Below are positions 22,337 to 34,002 of a stretch of 64,000 nt of DNA, in pieces. The position numbers and the translations under genes are program-made. The stretch comes from Thermothelomyces thermophilus ATCC 42464 (taxonomy: Eukaryota > Ascomycota > Sordariomycetes > Sordariales > Chaetomiaceae), in contig NC_016472.1 of the NCBI RefSeq assembly GCF_000226095.1, positions 1,674,001 through 1,738,000 of the forward strand. The letters are read 5' to 3'. Below the pieces are notes generated by a model. The model saw nothing but the letters and a program-made list of their open reading frames with translations, was not told where the DNA came from and did no database searches. Positions within the stretch are counted from its first letter, which is position 1; every line of letters starts with the position of its first letter.

Positions 22337-24535
22337 TATTTATATAATAATAGATCTTCTTATAGTAAAAGATTAATTAGCTATTAGTAATCTTTTAGTT
22401 AGTATTTAGCTAAAGTAAGCTAATATTAGTAATTTTTTATACTTAGTTAATAGCTAGTTATAATGATATATATACTAGCTATAATTAAAGGGAACTAATG
22501 TCTATTAATTTAATCATAGCGTTCTATAAAAGTTTAATTATAACTTATTAAAGTAGTCTTATAATTATCTCCTTAGTTAAATCTAATAGTAAGAGGGGTA
22601 TATACCCCTTAGTTAGGGTATCTTTTACTAATATTAACGTTATTATTAATGATCCTTCTATTAGATAGGCTATTAGCTAAAAGGTTTAAGAAGACCTTTA
22701 TTAAGGTTCTTCCCTTTCTAGAAGCTCCCTTAATATATCAGTTATAATTATAATTTAAGCAATTCTAATAGGTCTACTTAGTACCTAATTACCTTATTAA
22801 CTTAGACCTACTAGGTTTAGCTTAGGCCTTAGTATCTCTAGTAGCTTTAATAGGCTAATAGGTAGAATTATTCTTTATAAGGCCGTTTCTAATAATATAG
22901 TAAATTATTAAACTAGGCCATTAGGACTTAGTATTTTTAAGGTCTCTAAAGGTTCCTTAAGTTAGGATTCCTCCTAAACTTATACTTCTAGTATAGTTCT
23001 TACTTCTAATAATAATAATAGAATGAATACCTAGTCTAAAAGCTAGGGAAGGCACTTAATAAAGCGGTTTATAAGTCTCTTTAGCGTATATTTATTAAAA
23101 TTCTATAACTCTAGGTAATCTTCGTCAATTAGGTAGTCATTAAAGTCTTATATATAAGCTAAGTGCTAGTTAGCCTCCTTGAGGGATATTACTAGCTTAA
23201 GGATTCAAAGTTCTATTAGAGTAAGCCTTTGAACCTAACGCTAGTAGGCATTTCTAATGACAAAGCGGTAGGTCTAACGCACTTGTCGCAGTTTAGGCTC
23301 GTTTATCGGATCTTGACAGAGTTACTATTGCTATCGTATCTGACCGTTTTAGCGTCTGCTTAAGTAGAGGGATATAGTCGCTTGCCTAGGTAAATGGTCT
23401 CTTATAGCGTTCGAACGTTCGCGATTGGTAACGAGATCGTAGATTCGAACCGGTAGTAGGCACCACTTGCTATAGCTCGGAGGCTATAATTAGTATAGCT
23501 TAGAGAGGCTGTAAAGGTACGATATTATAGTGGTATTTGTACTATAGGCGGCACTCCTAGACTAACTATTACGGTCTGTAGAAGTAAGTGATAAAGGCAT
23601 TAATTGTTCTAAGTGCTAGAGGTACTTAGAGAAGCTGTCTAAATATATATTGACCTTGGCTTGTTATCCCTGTTAGTAGGTTAGTTAGATCTGACCTATA
23701 GATAGCTAAATGCTATAATAGTTATATTGTTTAGGAGGATAATACTAGTATATATACTTTATAATAGAATCGTTGGATTTAGGAGAAGGAGAGGTTTAAA
23801 GTCTTTAAGTAGCTACTAAACTTACCTAATATTCATGTAATCAAGCTAATATAGGTAAGGCTTAAACTATTATATAGGAAACGAAAGATTCTAACCTTAT
23901 AAGCCTAGCTAGAAAAGGATTAGACTAAGTAGTAGTAAGAATTTCTAATTAAAAAGTTATAGTAGTATATTAAAAGAATCTAAGGGAATATTAAATAGGT
24001 GATCCGACTTATTAAAGGAAACAAATATAAAAAAAGTATAGTTCCTAAACTACTACCCTTAGGTAAGGAGGAGCCTAGTTATCGTATATAGCATAAATGG
24101 CTTTAGAAATCGGGTACCGAAAGGGAAGCTAAATTAGAAGCTAAGATAGCTACTATTAAGAAAGATATTATAGATAGACTTTGTAGTAGAGAGCTTATAT
24201 ATCTAATACATAGCTAACGTTAGTAACAGACTTATAAGTAAGGAAGACAATATACCTACTAATAAAATAGAACCTCTTAACTATAAAAAAATAGCGAATT
24301 AAAGATTATTATAAATATTTAAAATACGCCTAGTTTTAAGCTTAATTTAAAGTATTAAATATATCTATAAGCTTAGTTTAGCTATAATATATAAGTATCT
24401 AGCTAACTATACTATATACCAAGGTCTTAGCAACCTTAATATTACAAAGTCTTTTTAGACCAACCTTTATATTATACTATAGTATATATATATATAGAAA
24501 AAGACTTCTCTACTATAGCAAGAGAAGCTTCTCTT
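22337..24535 (+). mobile_element. Unassigned 2.2 kb relic, possibly a DNA transposon
   Basis: A TA-rich stretch with protein-like remnants on the plus strand. Between about 23780 and 24240 a frame reads with a conserved look (LLPLGKEEPSYR, then AKLEAKIATIKKDIIDRL). The two ends carry short sequences that match as inverted copies if RIP transitions are allowed (TTATAGTAAAAG near 22358 and CTTCTCTACTATAG near 24505-24518). That would fit the terminal repeats and size of a Tc1/mariner or pogo-type element, but I cannot identify a transposase. A little-mutated island lies inside at about 23200-23480. Confidence 0.3.
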
Positions 24536-27500
24536 ATATCTTTGCGAATACCCCACCCAAACATACGAAACTACTATCGCTAGAAAGCTCTCAAAAAACG
24601 CTATCTAACAGTATTACTTTCAACTACGCGCGAGCCGTTGCGGGTGTACAACAGACGTCGTAGGCATAGGAACCAGACCTGACCGCAATCCGACCGCACC
24701 TCGTACGCTCGTTGAAATTTTCACCGTATAGACTACCTAGCGCCCCCGAACGTAACGTCGATTTAAAGCCTAATGCTAAGCTACTATATAGGGAGGCCTA
24801 TAGCTTTAAGCTAATTAAAGGGGGGCTTGCTATAGGCCTACCTTACCTTAGATATTAAAGAACTAAGGGGTCTTATTATATAACTAGTCAACCTAGTGCT
24901 AAGCTTTAAACAGAGTAAGGTATAGGACCTTGTTAATAGGCTCTTATAAAGCCTTATGACTACTATTATAAGCCTAGTTCCGAACCTATAGGAACTTGTA
25001 GCTAAAGAAATTAAAAAGGGGCTTAAAGAAGCCTTTAAGGCTACCCCCTGCCTTACCTAGGTATAGGTAGCTATAGGGCCGTAATAAGGGGTAACAGGCC
25101 CCTAAGGAGGCCTACTATCGGCTAAGGCAGTGCTATTATAGGCCTTATAGGAGGTTATAATACAGAATATAGGCCTATAGGAGGACCTTAAAGCCCGAAC
25201 CCCGGCCGAGATAGTCTAAGCAATTAATAAGGCTTCTAGCTACTAGGGAGCTATTATAGTTAGGAAGCTCTTAAGTAGGGATATAGTAGTGGTCTTTAAA
25301 GATAAGGCTACTAAAGATTAGTATTCGGCTAATAAGTAATAGGTAGCTATAGCCTTTAGAGAGGAGGCTAGGGAGGTCGGCAGGGCTTATATAGTCCTAG
25401 CTAAAGGAGTCCGGAAGGAAGAGCTATAGGGGGTTAGCAAACAAGACTTTAAAGGGGCTATAGACCTATACTCGATCGAAATGGTCAAGTTCTAGCTGCT
25501 AAAGAGGCTATAGAGAAAATAGGCTATAGTACTCTTAGGCTTATAGGACCTCGAAGAGGCCTAGAAGGCCTATAACGAGGATATAGTCTAGGATACTTAG
25601 GTACTAGACTATAAGCCTTACTAGGATACTCTAGAGCTAAGATAATACTATAGGTACTAGAGCTTCGGCTATACCTAGTAGTATTACTAGTAGCTAGCCT
25701 ATTATAGCTATTATAGTGTAAAGGCCTATAGGGAGGGGGGGAAGACTAGGGAGGCCTAGTACCTTACCTACTCTAACTAACTCCCTTATAGGTATATAGC
25801 TTATAGAGGCCCCTATACTACCTAGTATAAGGGCTGCCTAAAGAAAGTTAAAGCCTAGGAGAGGGCTAGGGAGGCCTACTAGTATAGACCTTAGACCTTC
25901 TAACTACTAGAGCAATTATACTAGAAGGTAGCCTTTAAGTTTAATAGCTAGCTAGAGGATAACAACCACTACCAAACTAGGGCTAAATGCCTCTATAAGA
26001 GGCCTACCCTAGCCTAATAGGCGGCCAAGAGTGCCTTATTTAATGCCTAACAGATCTATATCTCCTTTCTATAGCCTGGAATCCCCTCCCTCTTATAGCC
26101 GGCCAAGGGGGTAATAGCTATAGAGCCTACTATTACTACTATGCCTTCGTCCTCTGCCCTAGCTACCTTAAATATAAATTAAGATCCTTTAGTAGAATAC
26201 CTAAGGTAACAAATAGGCCCTTAAAGTCCTACTAGAGGAGGCTAAATATAATCTACTAGCTATCTAGGAACTATAGATTAACTAGTTTATAGGGTTAATA
26301 TATTACCCCTAGGCTTTAAAATACTACCTAGTTTATAAGCCTAAGAGTAAGGCAGCTATTCTAGTAGCTAAGCGCTTCCTAGTTAGCTAGTAGGACTATT
26401 TAGTAGAGGAGAACTAGTATAAGGTAACCTTTCTGGCCCTAAGAGAGAGGGGGCTTAAGCTCTAGTTAGTCTATAATAATAAGGGGGAGTAGGCCCTCTT
26501 ATAGGACCTACTAGCCTTACCTTGGCTAACCTACCCCTTAGTTCTTATAGGTAACTTTAACCTCTATTACCTAGTCTAGGACCTATTTAATAGGCTTAGC
26601 TTAAGGGCTAGGGACCTCTTTAGCCTTATAAACTAGTAAGACCTTAACCTATATACGCCCTATAGCTAGGTTACTAAAGCCCTCTAGGGAGACTAGCACG
26701 GCCGGCCTTCTATAATAGACCTATTTTAGGCCTTAGCTAGGCTAGAAGCAATCTATAAGGATATTACGAAACGTAAGAAATCCGACTATTACCTATAGGC
26801 CCTAAATGTCTCCCTCTAGGGGACTAACGGGCCTATACCGGCTAGTAAAGGGTAGGACTAGAAGAGCCTAGACGAGGAGGTCGTATAGGCCGAGGCAGCC
26901 TACCTCCTACTCTAGCTTGGTAGATAGGTATCAGCCTAGGCCGGGCCTATCTTCCGGGGCCCGGAGGAGCTTTTATAGGCCTTTGACAGGCTTATAAAGG
27001 CCCTCGAAAAGATAGCTATAGTCTTGGCCCTGGCAAAGAAGGCTAGTATAGGTAGTAAACGAGCTTAGTAGTAGATAAAGGAGGTTTAAAAGGCCCGGAA
27101 GAGGGCTAAGGAGGTAGAGAGGGCCTATAGGGGCACTCTAAACCCCTATATATAGGAAGCACTTTAGCAGGCCCTATAGGACCAGGCTAAGACTATTACG
27201 GCCGCGAAGACTAAGAGCTAGAGGGCTATATTATAGGAGGTAACTAACTGGCTAGACTTATTATAGAGACTAGAGCAGTAGGTAAGGCTATAAAGCTACC
27301 TACTGGTCGACCCTCTAAAGCTCTTAGCCTTCGAAAGAAGGCTTATAACCTACTAATAGAAGGCTAGAGCACTGGCTAATAAGTTCTTTCCGAACCTAGA
27401 AGTAGACCTGTTAGATATTAATAACCTAGATCTAAACGACTACTAGGAGCCGAAGTTCGAAATAAGCTAAGAGGTTACGGTAGGCAAAGTTAAGGTAGTA

Positions 27501-29740
27501 CTGGCTAGGGCGGCCTTATAGAAAGCCTTAGGGGAGGACCTCCTCCCTATAGGTCTATTAAAGGCCTATAGGCGGCCGCTCTACTAGATATTAGCTATAC
27601 TAGCCTTAGAAAGCCTACGGCTCGGCTATTTCCTAGCCTAGTTTAAAAGGGCTAAGATAATGGTCCTTTATAAGCCTGGCAAACCCTTATAAGCCTACTT
27701 TACCCTAGGTAGCTATAGGCCTATAGCGCTCCTACTAATAGTAAGTAAGATGCTAGAGGCTATAGTCGCCTAGAAGGTAACGGCCATTATAGAGACCTAT
27801 AGGCTTCTACTAGCCAAATAGATAGGTAATTAAGAATATAGGTCTATAGAATTAGCCATCCGGCTTATTACGGCTTAGGTCTAGGAGGCCTAGAAGTATA
27901 AGGTAGCTACCTCCCTCCTATAGCTTGATATCTTAAGGGCTTTCGATACCATTAACTATACCTAGCTACTAGCCACTTTATAGAGCTAGGGCTTCCCAAG
28001 GTAGTTAGTAGTCCCTAAGGTAGTTAGTAGTCTAGGTTAGGGAGTGGCTATAGGATAGGGTAGCTATCCTTTACTTCGATAGCTAGGAAACGGAGGATAT
28101 AATAGTAAGGGCTAAGGTCTTATAGGGGTCACCCCTCTCCCCTATACTATTTATCCTCTATATAGCCTCCCTTTACTAGGCCATTTGCTAGGCCAGCCCT
28201 ATAGTCAGTTTAATAGGCTTCGCTAATAATACTAACCTCCTAGCCTTTAGAAGGGCTAAGGAGGCCTATAACAGTTAGCTATAGAAGGCCTAGAAGGCCT
28301 ACCTCTAGTAGGCAAGGACCTAGGGTATAGCTTTTGCCCTAGAAAAGTGCGAGCTTATCTACTTTAACAAGGGCCGGAAATAGTAATCGCGACCACTAGA
28401 GCTCCTACGGCCCGGAGGGGGTACCACTACTATAGCCTTATCGAAGTTAGCTAGATTCCTCAGGGTCTAGCTAGACTAGAGGCTATAGTAAGGCCCTTAT
28501 TATATGAAGATAGCTAAGAAGCTGGAAACCTAGGAGTTTACTCTAACTAGGCTCGCTATAAAGACCTAGGGCCCTAGCCTCCTATAGGCCTATAAGGTCT
28601 ATACTAAGTATATCTATAGCGCCCTAGCTTATAGGGCCTCGAACTTCTATAAGCCTACTAAGCCAGGGGGTAAGCCGGAAGGCCCTGCTAGGGAACTATC
28701 AAAGGCCTAATATAAGGCCCTTCGAGTAGTTACTAGGGCCTATAAGGCTACCCCTATCCGGTGCCTTAAAATAGAAGCCTAGGTACTACCCTTCGATCTC
28801 TATCTTAATAAGAGGCTAGCTAACTTTAAAGCTAAACTTAACTAACTGCTTTTATAGACTAAGGTAGGTCTAGGGGCCTCTTAGGTCCTTATAAGGGCCT
28901 TTATCTAATAGGCCTATAATAGGCTAAGCTAGAGGTTCTAGAGGAAAAGGGCTAGGGCAAGGGGCTAGGAGCCAAAGCCTATAACCCTAGAGGTAGTAAG
29001 GTTAATAGTTCGGCAATAGGTTTAGGAAGGCTATAGAGGGGGTCAACCCCCTTTATAGACCTTATAAAGAAGGCTATAGGCTATAAAACTAGCTATATTA
29101 GCTAGCTAGAGTAACCATTAGAAGGCCGACTAAGCTAGTAAGAGAATATAATACGTATTAGACAAGGACCCCCTATACCTAATTTTTATAAGGGAAGGCC
29201 TATAAAGGTACTAGGGCCTAATAAAGGCCTAGAGCTCCCTACTAGTATAGGCCTATATAGGGGCTATTAGCCTCTATAATTTTCTTTTTAGGGTTTAAGT
29301 CCTAGGGGTTAATACCCCCTATTATACCTATAACTAGGGGAGGGAAATTGTAAAGCACCTAGTTATATAGTACCTAAACCTACCAAGAAGCCAGATATAG
29401 GAATCCTAGGAAATACGGTTATAAAGGGACCTAGACCTCGTTTTATAAGGTATAAGGGCCTATAACCATCGTTTAGCAAGGAGGGTTCTATAGTAGCTAA
29501 TAGACCTAGGGAGGCTCCTAGAATACCACCTTACAAGAAGGCTAGACTAGGAAGGAAGGCCTCTTTAGAACTATTCTAGCTACTTCTCCTTTTCTTTGTA
29601 GTATATTAGTATTCTGGATTAGGCGTTAAAGGAGGGACAGAGGTTTTTATCCGGCCTATTAGGTACGGTTTCCTTTGTATATAACTAGAGAGGCTCTGGC
29701 ATGCTTATTAGTATAACGGCGTAGGAATAATAATAATAAT
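24536..29740 (+). mobile_element. Tad1-like LINE, second full-length copy, heavily RIP-mutated
   Basis: Aligns along its whole 5.2 kb with the LINE at 11041-16230, in the same orientation and with the same (AAT)n end (29726-29740). Corresponding parts are the ORF1 zinc knuckle near 25790-25850, the endonuclease near 26210-26830, the RT near 27500-28270 and the C-terminal motif near 29320-29390. Differences from the first copy are almost all C to T or G to A, with many more changes here. A small local duplication of about 20 bp (28000-28030) is present only in this copy. Many TAG codons interrupt both ORFs. It is the last repeat before normal-composition DNA. Confidence 0.87.
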
Positions 29741-32700
29741 GTATGTATGTGGCTTTCAAGAAGCGTGATTTTCTGACTTTACCCCGGTTTGCCCCTGCAA
29801 GTGACGTTAGGGCCAGGCGACCTGTCTATGCTATTCCGTCTTACTCGTTTGGTGCATGCAAGGAAGACGATCAGGCTGCGGACGGGATAGCGGGCGGTGT
29901 GGACTGCCGTGTGGGGCGCGCAGTGATGGGATGCATTTTCTGTGTTACGGATTACATACATACACGGTATTTGCGCTTGCGGGGCGTGACAGCAACTGCC
30001 AGGGTTTGGAACACGGGATATCACGCATGCGATGCTTGTTCTGTGTGTGTGTCTCTGTGTGACACATACTATGATATATGAAGCTTAGATACGTTCGTTA
30101 TGTGTACGTCACGTACACTAGCGTACGGGTTGCTTACAACCGTATTCTTCATGTATGTAACATAGAAGTGTAGTGTAGTGTAGTACGGAGTATAGGAAGA
30201 TCTTCCCGTGTTTCACCCCTCAGGGATCGACGGCTGGAGGAAGGTTCCCCACACCGTCTCCGCAATCGTGAAGGTAGAAAGGGTCTGCCTCCGATTTGCC
30301 AACCCCCCACCCATCCCGTACGTGCACGAACGTACCTTATGTATGTAGTGCTCATGACATGGAAGGGATTGGATTACGGTGTGGTGGACGTTTGGGATGG
30401 TGATGACGATGATGCGACGCCCACATGCGCCCTGGATGAGAACAGTCCACTACATAGTAAATTCATTAGTGTAATCCGTATAGTTAATAGGTGGGCGCGC
30501 CTAGTCTCGATTCCGTGCATTGCAGCGTGTCAAAGCGGCGGTGTGCCAGGGGTTCGGCCTCTCCGTCAGGAAACTGCCGTGTAGCACGTCGATTCCGGGG
30601 CCGGCCAAGTCATTTCTTGCGTTGTGGGGTGCTGCAGTTGTTCGCCAATACCAGGATGCATTTTTCCTCCTAGTAGTGTAGTGTAGGCCGCCGCGTCTCA
30701 AAGACGAGTGCCACAAACGGTTCGCGCACCAATTAGTCCGTACTAACTGCGGAGTCAAGATTGGTTTGAGAATGGAATGCAACTAACTGCCTGGTTGCGG
30801 TGCAGGTGGCGAAATATTAAAATGAGGTGGAGTGAAGCGGCATGTTGCTCTACACTAGAGAACGACCCTGGGTGCTGCACCCTGCATTACTGTGACCGGT
30901 CCTGCAATGCGCCGAAGACGGGCAGCCAGTTGTAGGTCGTGGTTGCTTTCTAGTTCCTCGTGACCTGCGTGCCTTACTAGTAAGCTACAATGGACGTGTA
31001 TACTGCGTAGTGTAGTGTCGGAGTGTATACTAGCAGTGTACGGGAAATGGAGTGATCTACTAATATACGTACACTAGTGCATGGGTGCTGTGTGTAGAGT
31101 ATGTAGTGTACTCCGTAGTGTAGATGAGACAGAGCAGCACCCTTGTTGGCGATCAATGAGATCGGCAATGCCTTGCTCGGTCCGTGGGTCCGTGGAGCAT
31201 CGAACATTCTAAGAAGCTTCCCCCATTCCCGTCTGAGCGTCGTCGGAGGCTGGCTTGTCGGTTCGAGCTCAGGATCGGCAATCCCATCTGAACCATGCAT
31301 ACGGAGTACGGAGCGCCCCATAGTGTACACTACATTAGTGTACGGATTACTGTAATCCGTACATACAACCTAATGGATGTATGTATGTACTGTACCTTAC
31401 CTACCTGGTATGTACTGTATAGTATGCCCTCTGCCGAGCCAGGACCTCGGTGTTCTGTATAGATGCACTCTATGTTCATGTGTAGTTCGTTCGCAGTGGC
31501 TTTTGCAGCGGTTGAGATGAATAACTCTGATTTCATATTTTGTTTTCTTTTTTCACATTTCACTTGTGTAGATACATAGGTAGATACCTACCAAGCGGTG
31601 CCTTGACGGCCTCGGCCGGAAAAGGCACGGTTGGTGAACCAGACTTGGATTCACTGCGTTTAGCGGCTGAGGCGCGGGGGAGCCACACTAGTGTCGCCGC
31701 TAAGGATCTCGTCCCATCCATGCGTGCATGGTTGTCATCCCCTCTCTGCCCCTGCTGGGCTGGCTTGCAGGGGGCAGCATTTGTGTGGAGCTGTCAATTT
31801 GGTTTACTTCCTTGGTGGCGAGTGCATACACTACACGGAACATACACAAACTCACAGACTGTTCCTCACTTCGTATGTAGGAACCGATGTACATACATGG
31901 CTCAATTCATCTCGGTCCATCCAAACCTAGTGTAGGAGGAAAAGCCAATCTCGTACGTAAAATCGTTAGACTCGGCACCTGCTGGTGTAACCCCAGGAGC
32001 CCAAGATTTTGAGGCGACTAAGACTGAATGCAAGGAGTTCGCTTAGAGCTGCGAGGCACCGTATGTCCCTTCTGCCATAATCGCTAGTGCAATCTGTATG
32101 TATGTATGTACATACATACAGTACCATCCCGTCAGAGTCTCCCCCCACGCGCGGCCAGCGCCGGCATTAGATATATGGATGGTAGTACACTGCAGGCATG
32201 ATTACGTACTGGCACCAGCCAGCCAGACAGTTTTTCGGAAAGAAATGCCTGAAATCAACCATACCAACGATAAGCTTGACGGCAGCCCAGGTCCAACGTC
32301 AGTTTGGGGAAGCCGCATTTGTAGCATGCCCGGGTGAATCGGGCGCGAGGAAGGCGTCCCCCCACGAGCTCACATGGAGTAAGCGCACACCGTGTGTGAA
32401 AGAGCTCGGAAAAGTGAGGCGCGCATCTTGGCTTGCGAGCCTAAACTCGGCAAGAAGCCAACCAGTCACAGGGTAAGGTTCGCGGCGGATGAGCCCCAGG
32501 AGTACCTGACAGCTTTCAACCAGCCGACAATCGGAGGCCTCGGTCAACGCCGGCCAGCCAAGCAGCAGGTGATGGACATTTCCAGTTTGAAACTCACCGT
32601 CATTTCCCATCGGGTTCCCCATTTCCAATCGGGTTCCCTACCTTGGTCTCTGCCCTCACAAGCCACCCTAGACCGTTATGTGAGCACTCCGAAAGCGGTC

Positions 32701-33258
32701 TAAACAGAAGCAGATCATCTGTGTGTAAAAGTTTTCGTCCCAAGGTTGGGTTTGTCATGGCATATATCAACACTGCCATCGGCCCTTGCTGTTCGAGAGC
32801 CGCCATGCAAAGCAGTCCCGCGTCGCCGGCGGGTATTTAGGCAAGTCACTCCTCCCCGATTCAGGCCCCAAATCCCCGCCATTCGGGAAATCCATTCTCA
32901 TCGGTTAGGTATTTTTTTCTCGGGCCAGCTCGACAGGTAGTTTCCTAGTCCAAAGAAACCCTTCTCTCGCCCGACAGAAGCGTAAGCCCCCGGCATCCCG
33001 CGCATCCTAAGCTCGTCCCGGTCGCTCTTCAGAGACTCGGAGCCCACTATCCTTGACTGCACTATCCCCAGTCAGCCTTTGGAGCTCAAGACCTTGAGCA
33101 CCCACTCACCTCTTCCTCGTTCTGCCCGCTCCTTGGGTTGGGGTGAAGCAATCCGCTCCGCAAGGTTTGCTAAGCCGTAACACATTAGATAGAGGTCAAA
33201 CGTCCCGAAACGCACACGCACACGCACCCATCCTCCCGCTCCCGCCATCTTCAGCAAA
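29741..33258. other. Intergenic 3.5 kb, no convincing gene
   Basis: Normal base composition. Open frames up to about 130 codons occur on both strands and overlap each other, without splice structure or recognisable domains. The first 2.4 kb are rich in short repeated words: TAGTGTA runs (30169-30184, 30672-30686, 31003-31015, 31095-31120), TACGGAGTA-type words (30181, 31107, 31298), TAATCCGTA (29945, 30471, 31343-31361) and GTATGTAT runs (29741, 31378, 32097). The last few hundred bases probably hold the promoter of the gene at 33259. Confidence 0.6.
31339..31363. repeat. Perfect 11-bp inverted repeat with 3-nt loop
   Basis: TGTACGGATTA, then CTG, then TAATCCGTACA. One arm contains the TAATCCGTA word that recurs elsewhere in the window. 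Confidence 0.8.
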
Positions 33259-34002
33259 ATGCGTACTCCCTCCCGTCGGTCAACCGCGAGCAGCGGCTGG
33301 GAAATGATTCCCTCCTTTGAAACCGGATCCTTCACCAAGGGGAGGTCGCCTCAGTTCAACCCCAACAACATGTCCTCCGTTCAAGTTGCCAACGCCTCCG
33401 CTGACGGCGCACTGGCCCAGCTCGAGGCAGACCTCAACGGCGCCAATCGCACCGACACCATCGCCGGCTACCGCCCCGATCACAAAGCCCCTTCCAACTC
33501 TTCCACCGAGACCCCCGGCACCGACGACACCGCCACGCTCACCGGCCTCCCCGCTCCCCTCGCACCCGCCGTCGCCCCGCTCCCTTCCGAGCCCATTCGT
33601 ACGCACACGCCGCTGACCAGCTCCAACATGGACCTGCACCAACGCGAGCTAGGGCAGCTCTACACGGGCAACATAAAACAATGGGCCATCAGCGCCGGCA
33701 TCGGCTCCCGCTTCCAAACAGGGGGCAACGATGACAATAACAACAGCAACAACGATACGATGTCGTCGAGCCTGGAGCACAGCCTCCTGACCGCCCTGAC
33801 TGCCGGCGGCGGACCCGGCGGCGAGCGCTCCGTCTCGGGAAGCAACATCAGTCAGGGGGGTGACTGGGTAATGGTGGTGCCGCCCTCCAAGACCGACGAG
33901 GACGTGGCCGGGGCGGGGATGTGGTCGACCGACATGCCGATGCCGCCGGTGATGGCGACGAGGCGGGCGTCGGTCGCGAGCAGCGACGGCGGCTTCTACT
34001 GA
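33259..34002 (+). CDS. Hypothetical low-complexity protein
   Basis: A single open frame of 247 codons with strong GC-rich fungal codon use. I do not recognise the family. The product is rich in Ala, Pro, Ser, Thr, Gly and Asn. It has an Asn/Asp run around residues 156-165, a short hydrophobic motif (GDWVMVVPP, about residues 201-209) and a Ser-rich C-terminus (RRASVASSDGGFY) that looks like a basophilic kinase site. There is no signal peptide and no membrane segment, and it is probably disordered. An internal ATG at 33370 (MSSVQVAN) is an alternative start that would shorten it by 37 residues. The codon bias is much stronger than in flanking DNA, so I think it is a real gene, although a 5' intron or upstream exon cannot be excluded. 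Confidence 0.6.
   Translation: MRTPSRRSTASSGWEMIPSFETGSFTKGRSPQFNPNNMSSVQVANASADGALAQLEADLNGANRTDTIAGYRPDHKAPSNSSTETPGTDDTATLTGLPAPLAPAVAPLPSEPIRTHTPLTSSNMDLHQRELGQLYTGNIKQWAISAGIGSRFQTGGNDDNNNSNNDTMSSSLEHSLLTALTAGGGPGGERSVSGSNISQGGDWVMVVPPSKTDEDVAGAGMWSTDMPMPPVMATRRASVASSDGGFY

Noticed and set aside
23400-23500. tRNA-like or SINE-like promoter (B-box-like GGTTCGAATCT on the minus strand with an A-box-like TAGCAAGTGG)
   Set aside because: The two boxes are only about 20 nt apart and no cloverleaf can be drawn, so I do not call a tRNA or tRNA-derived SINE.
31540-31935. 131-codon plus-strand frame in the gene-free buffer
   Set aside because: Overlaps other frames, lacks domain and splice structure, and sits in motif-rich intergenic DNA.
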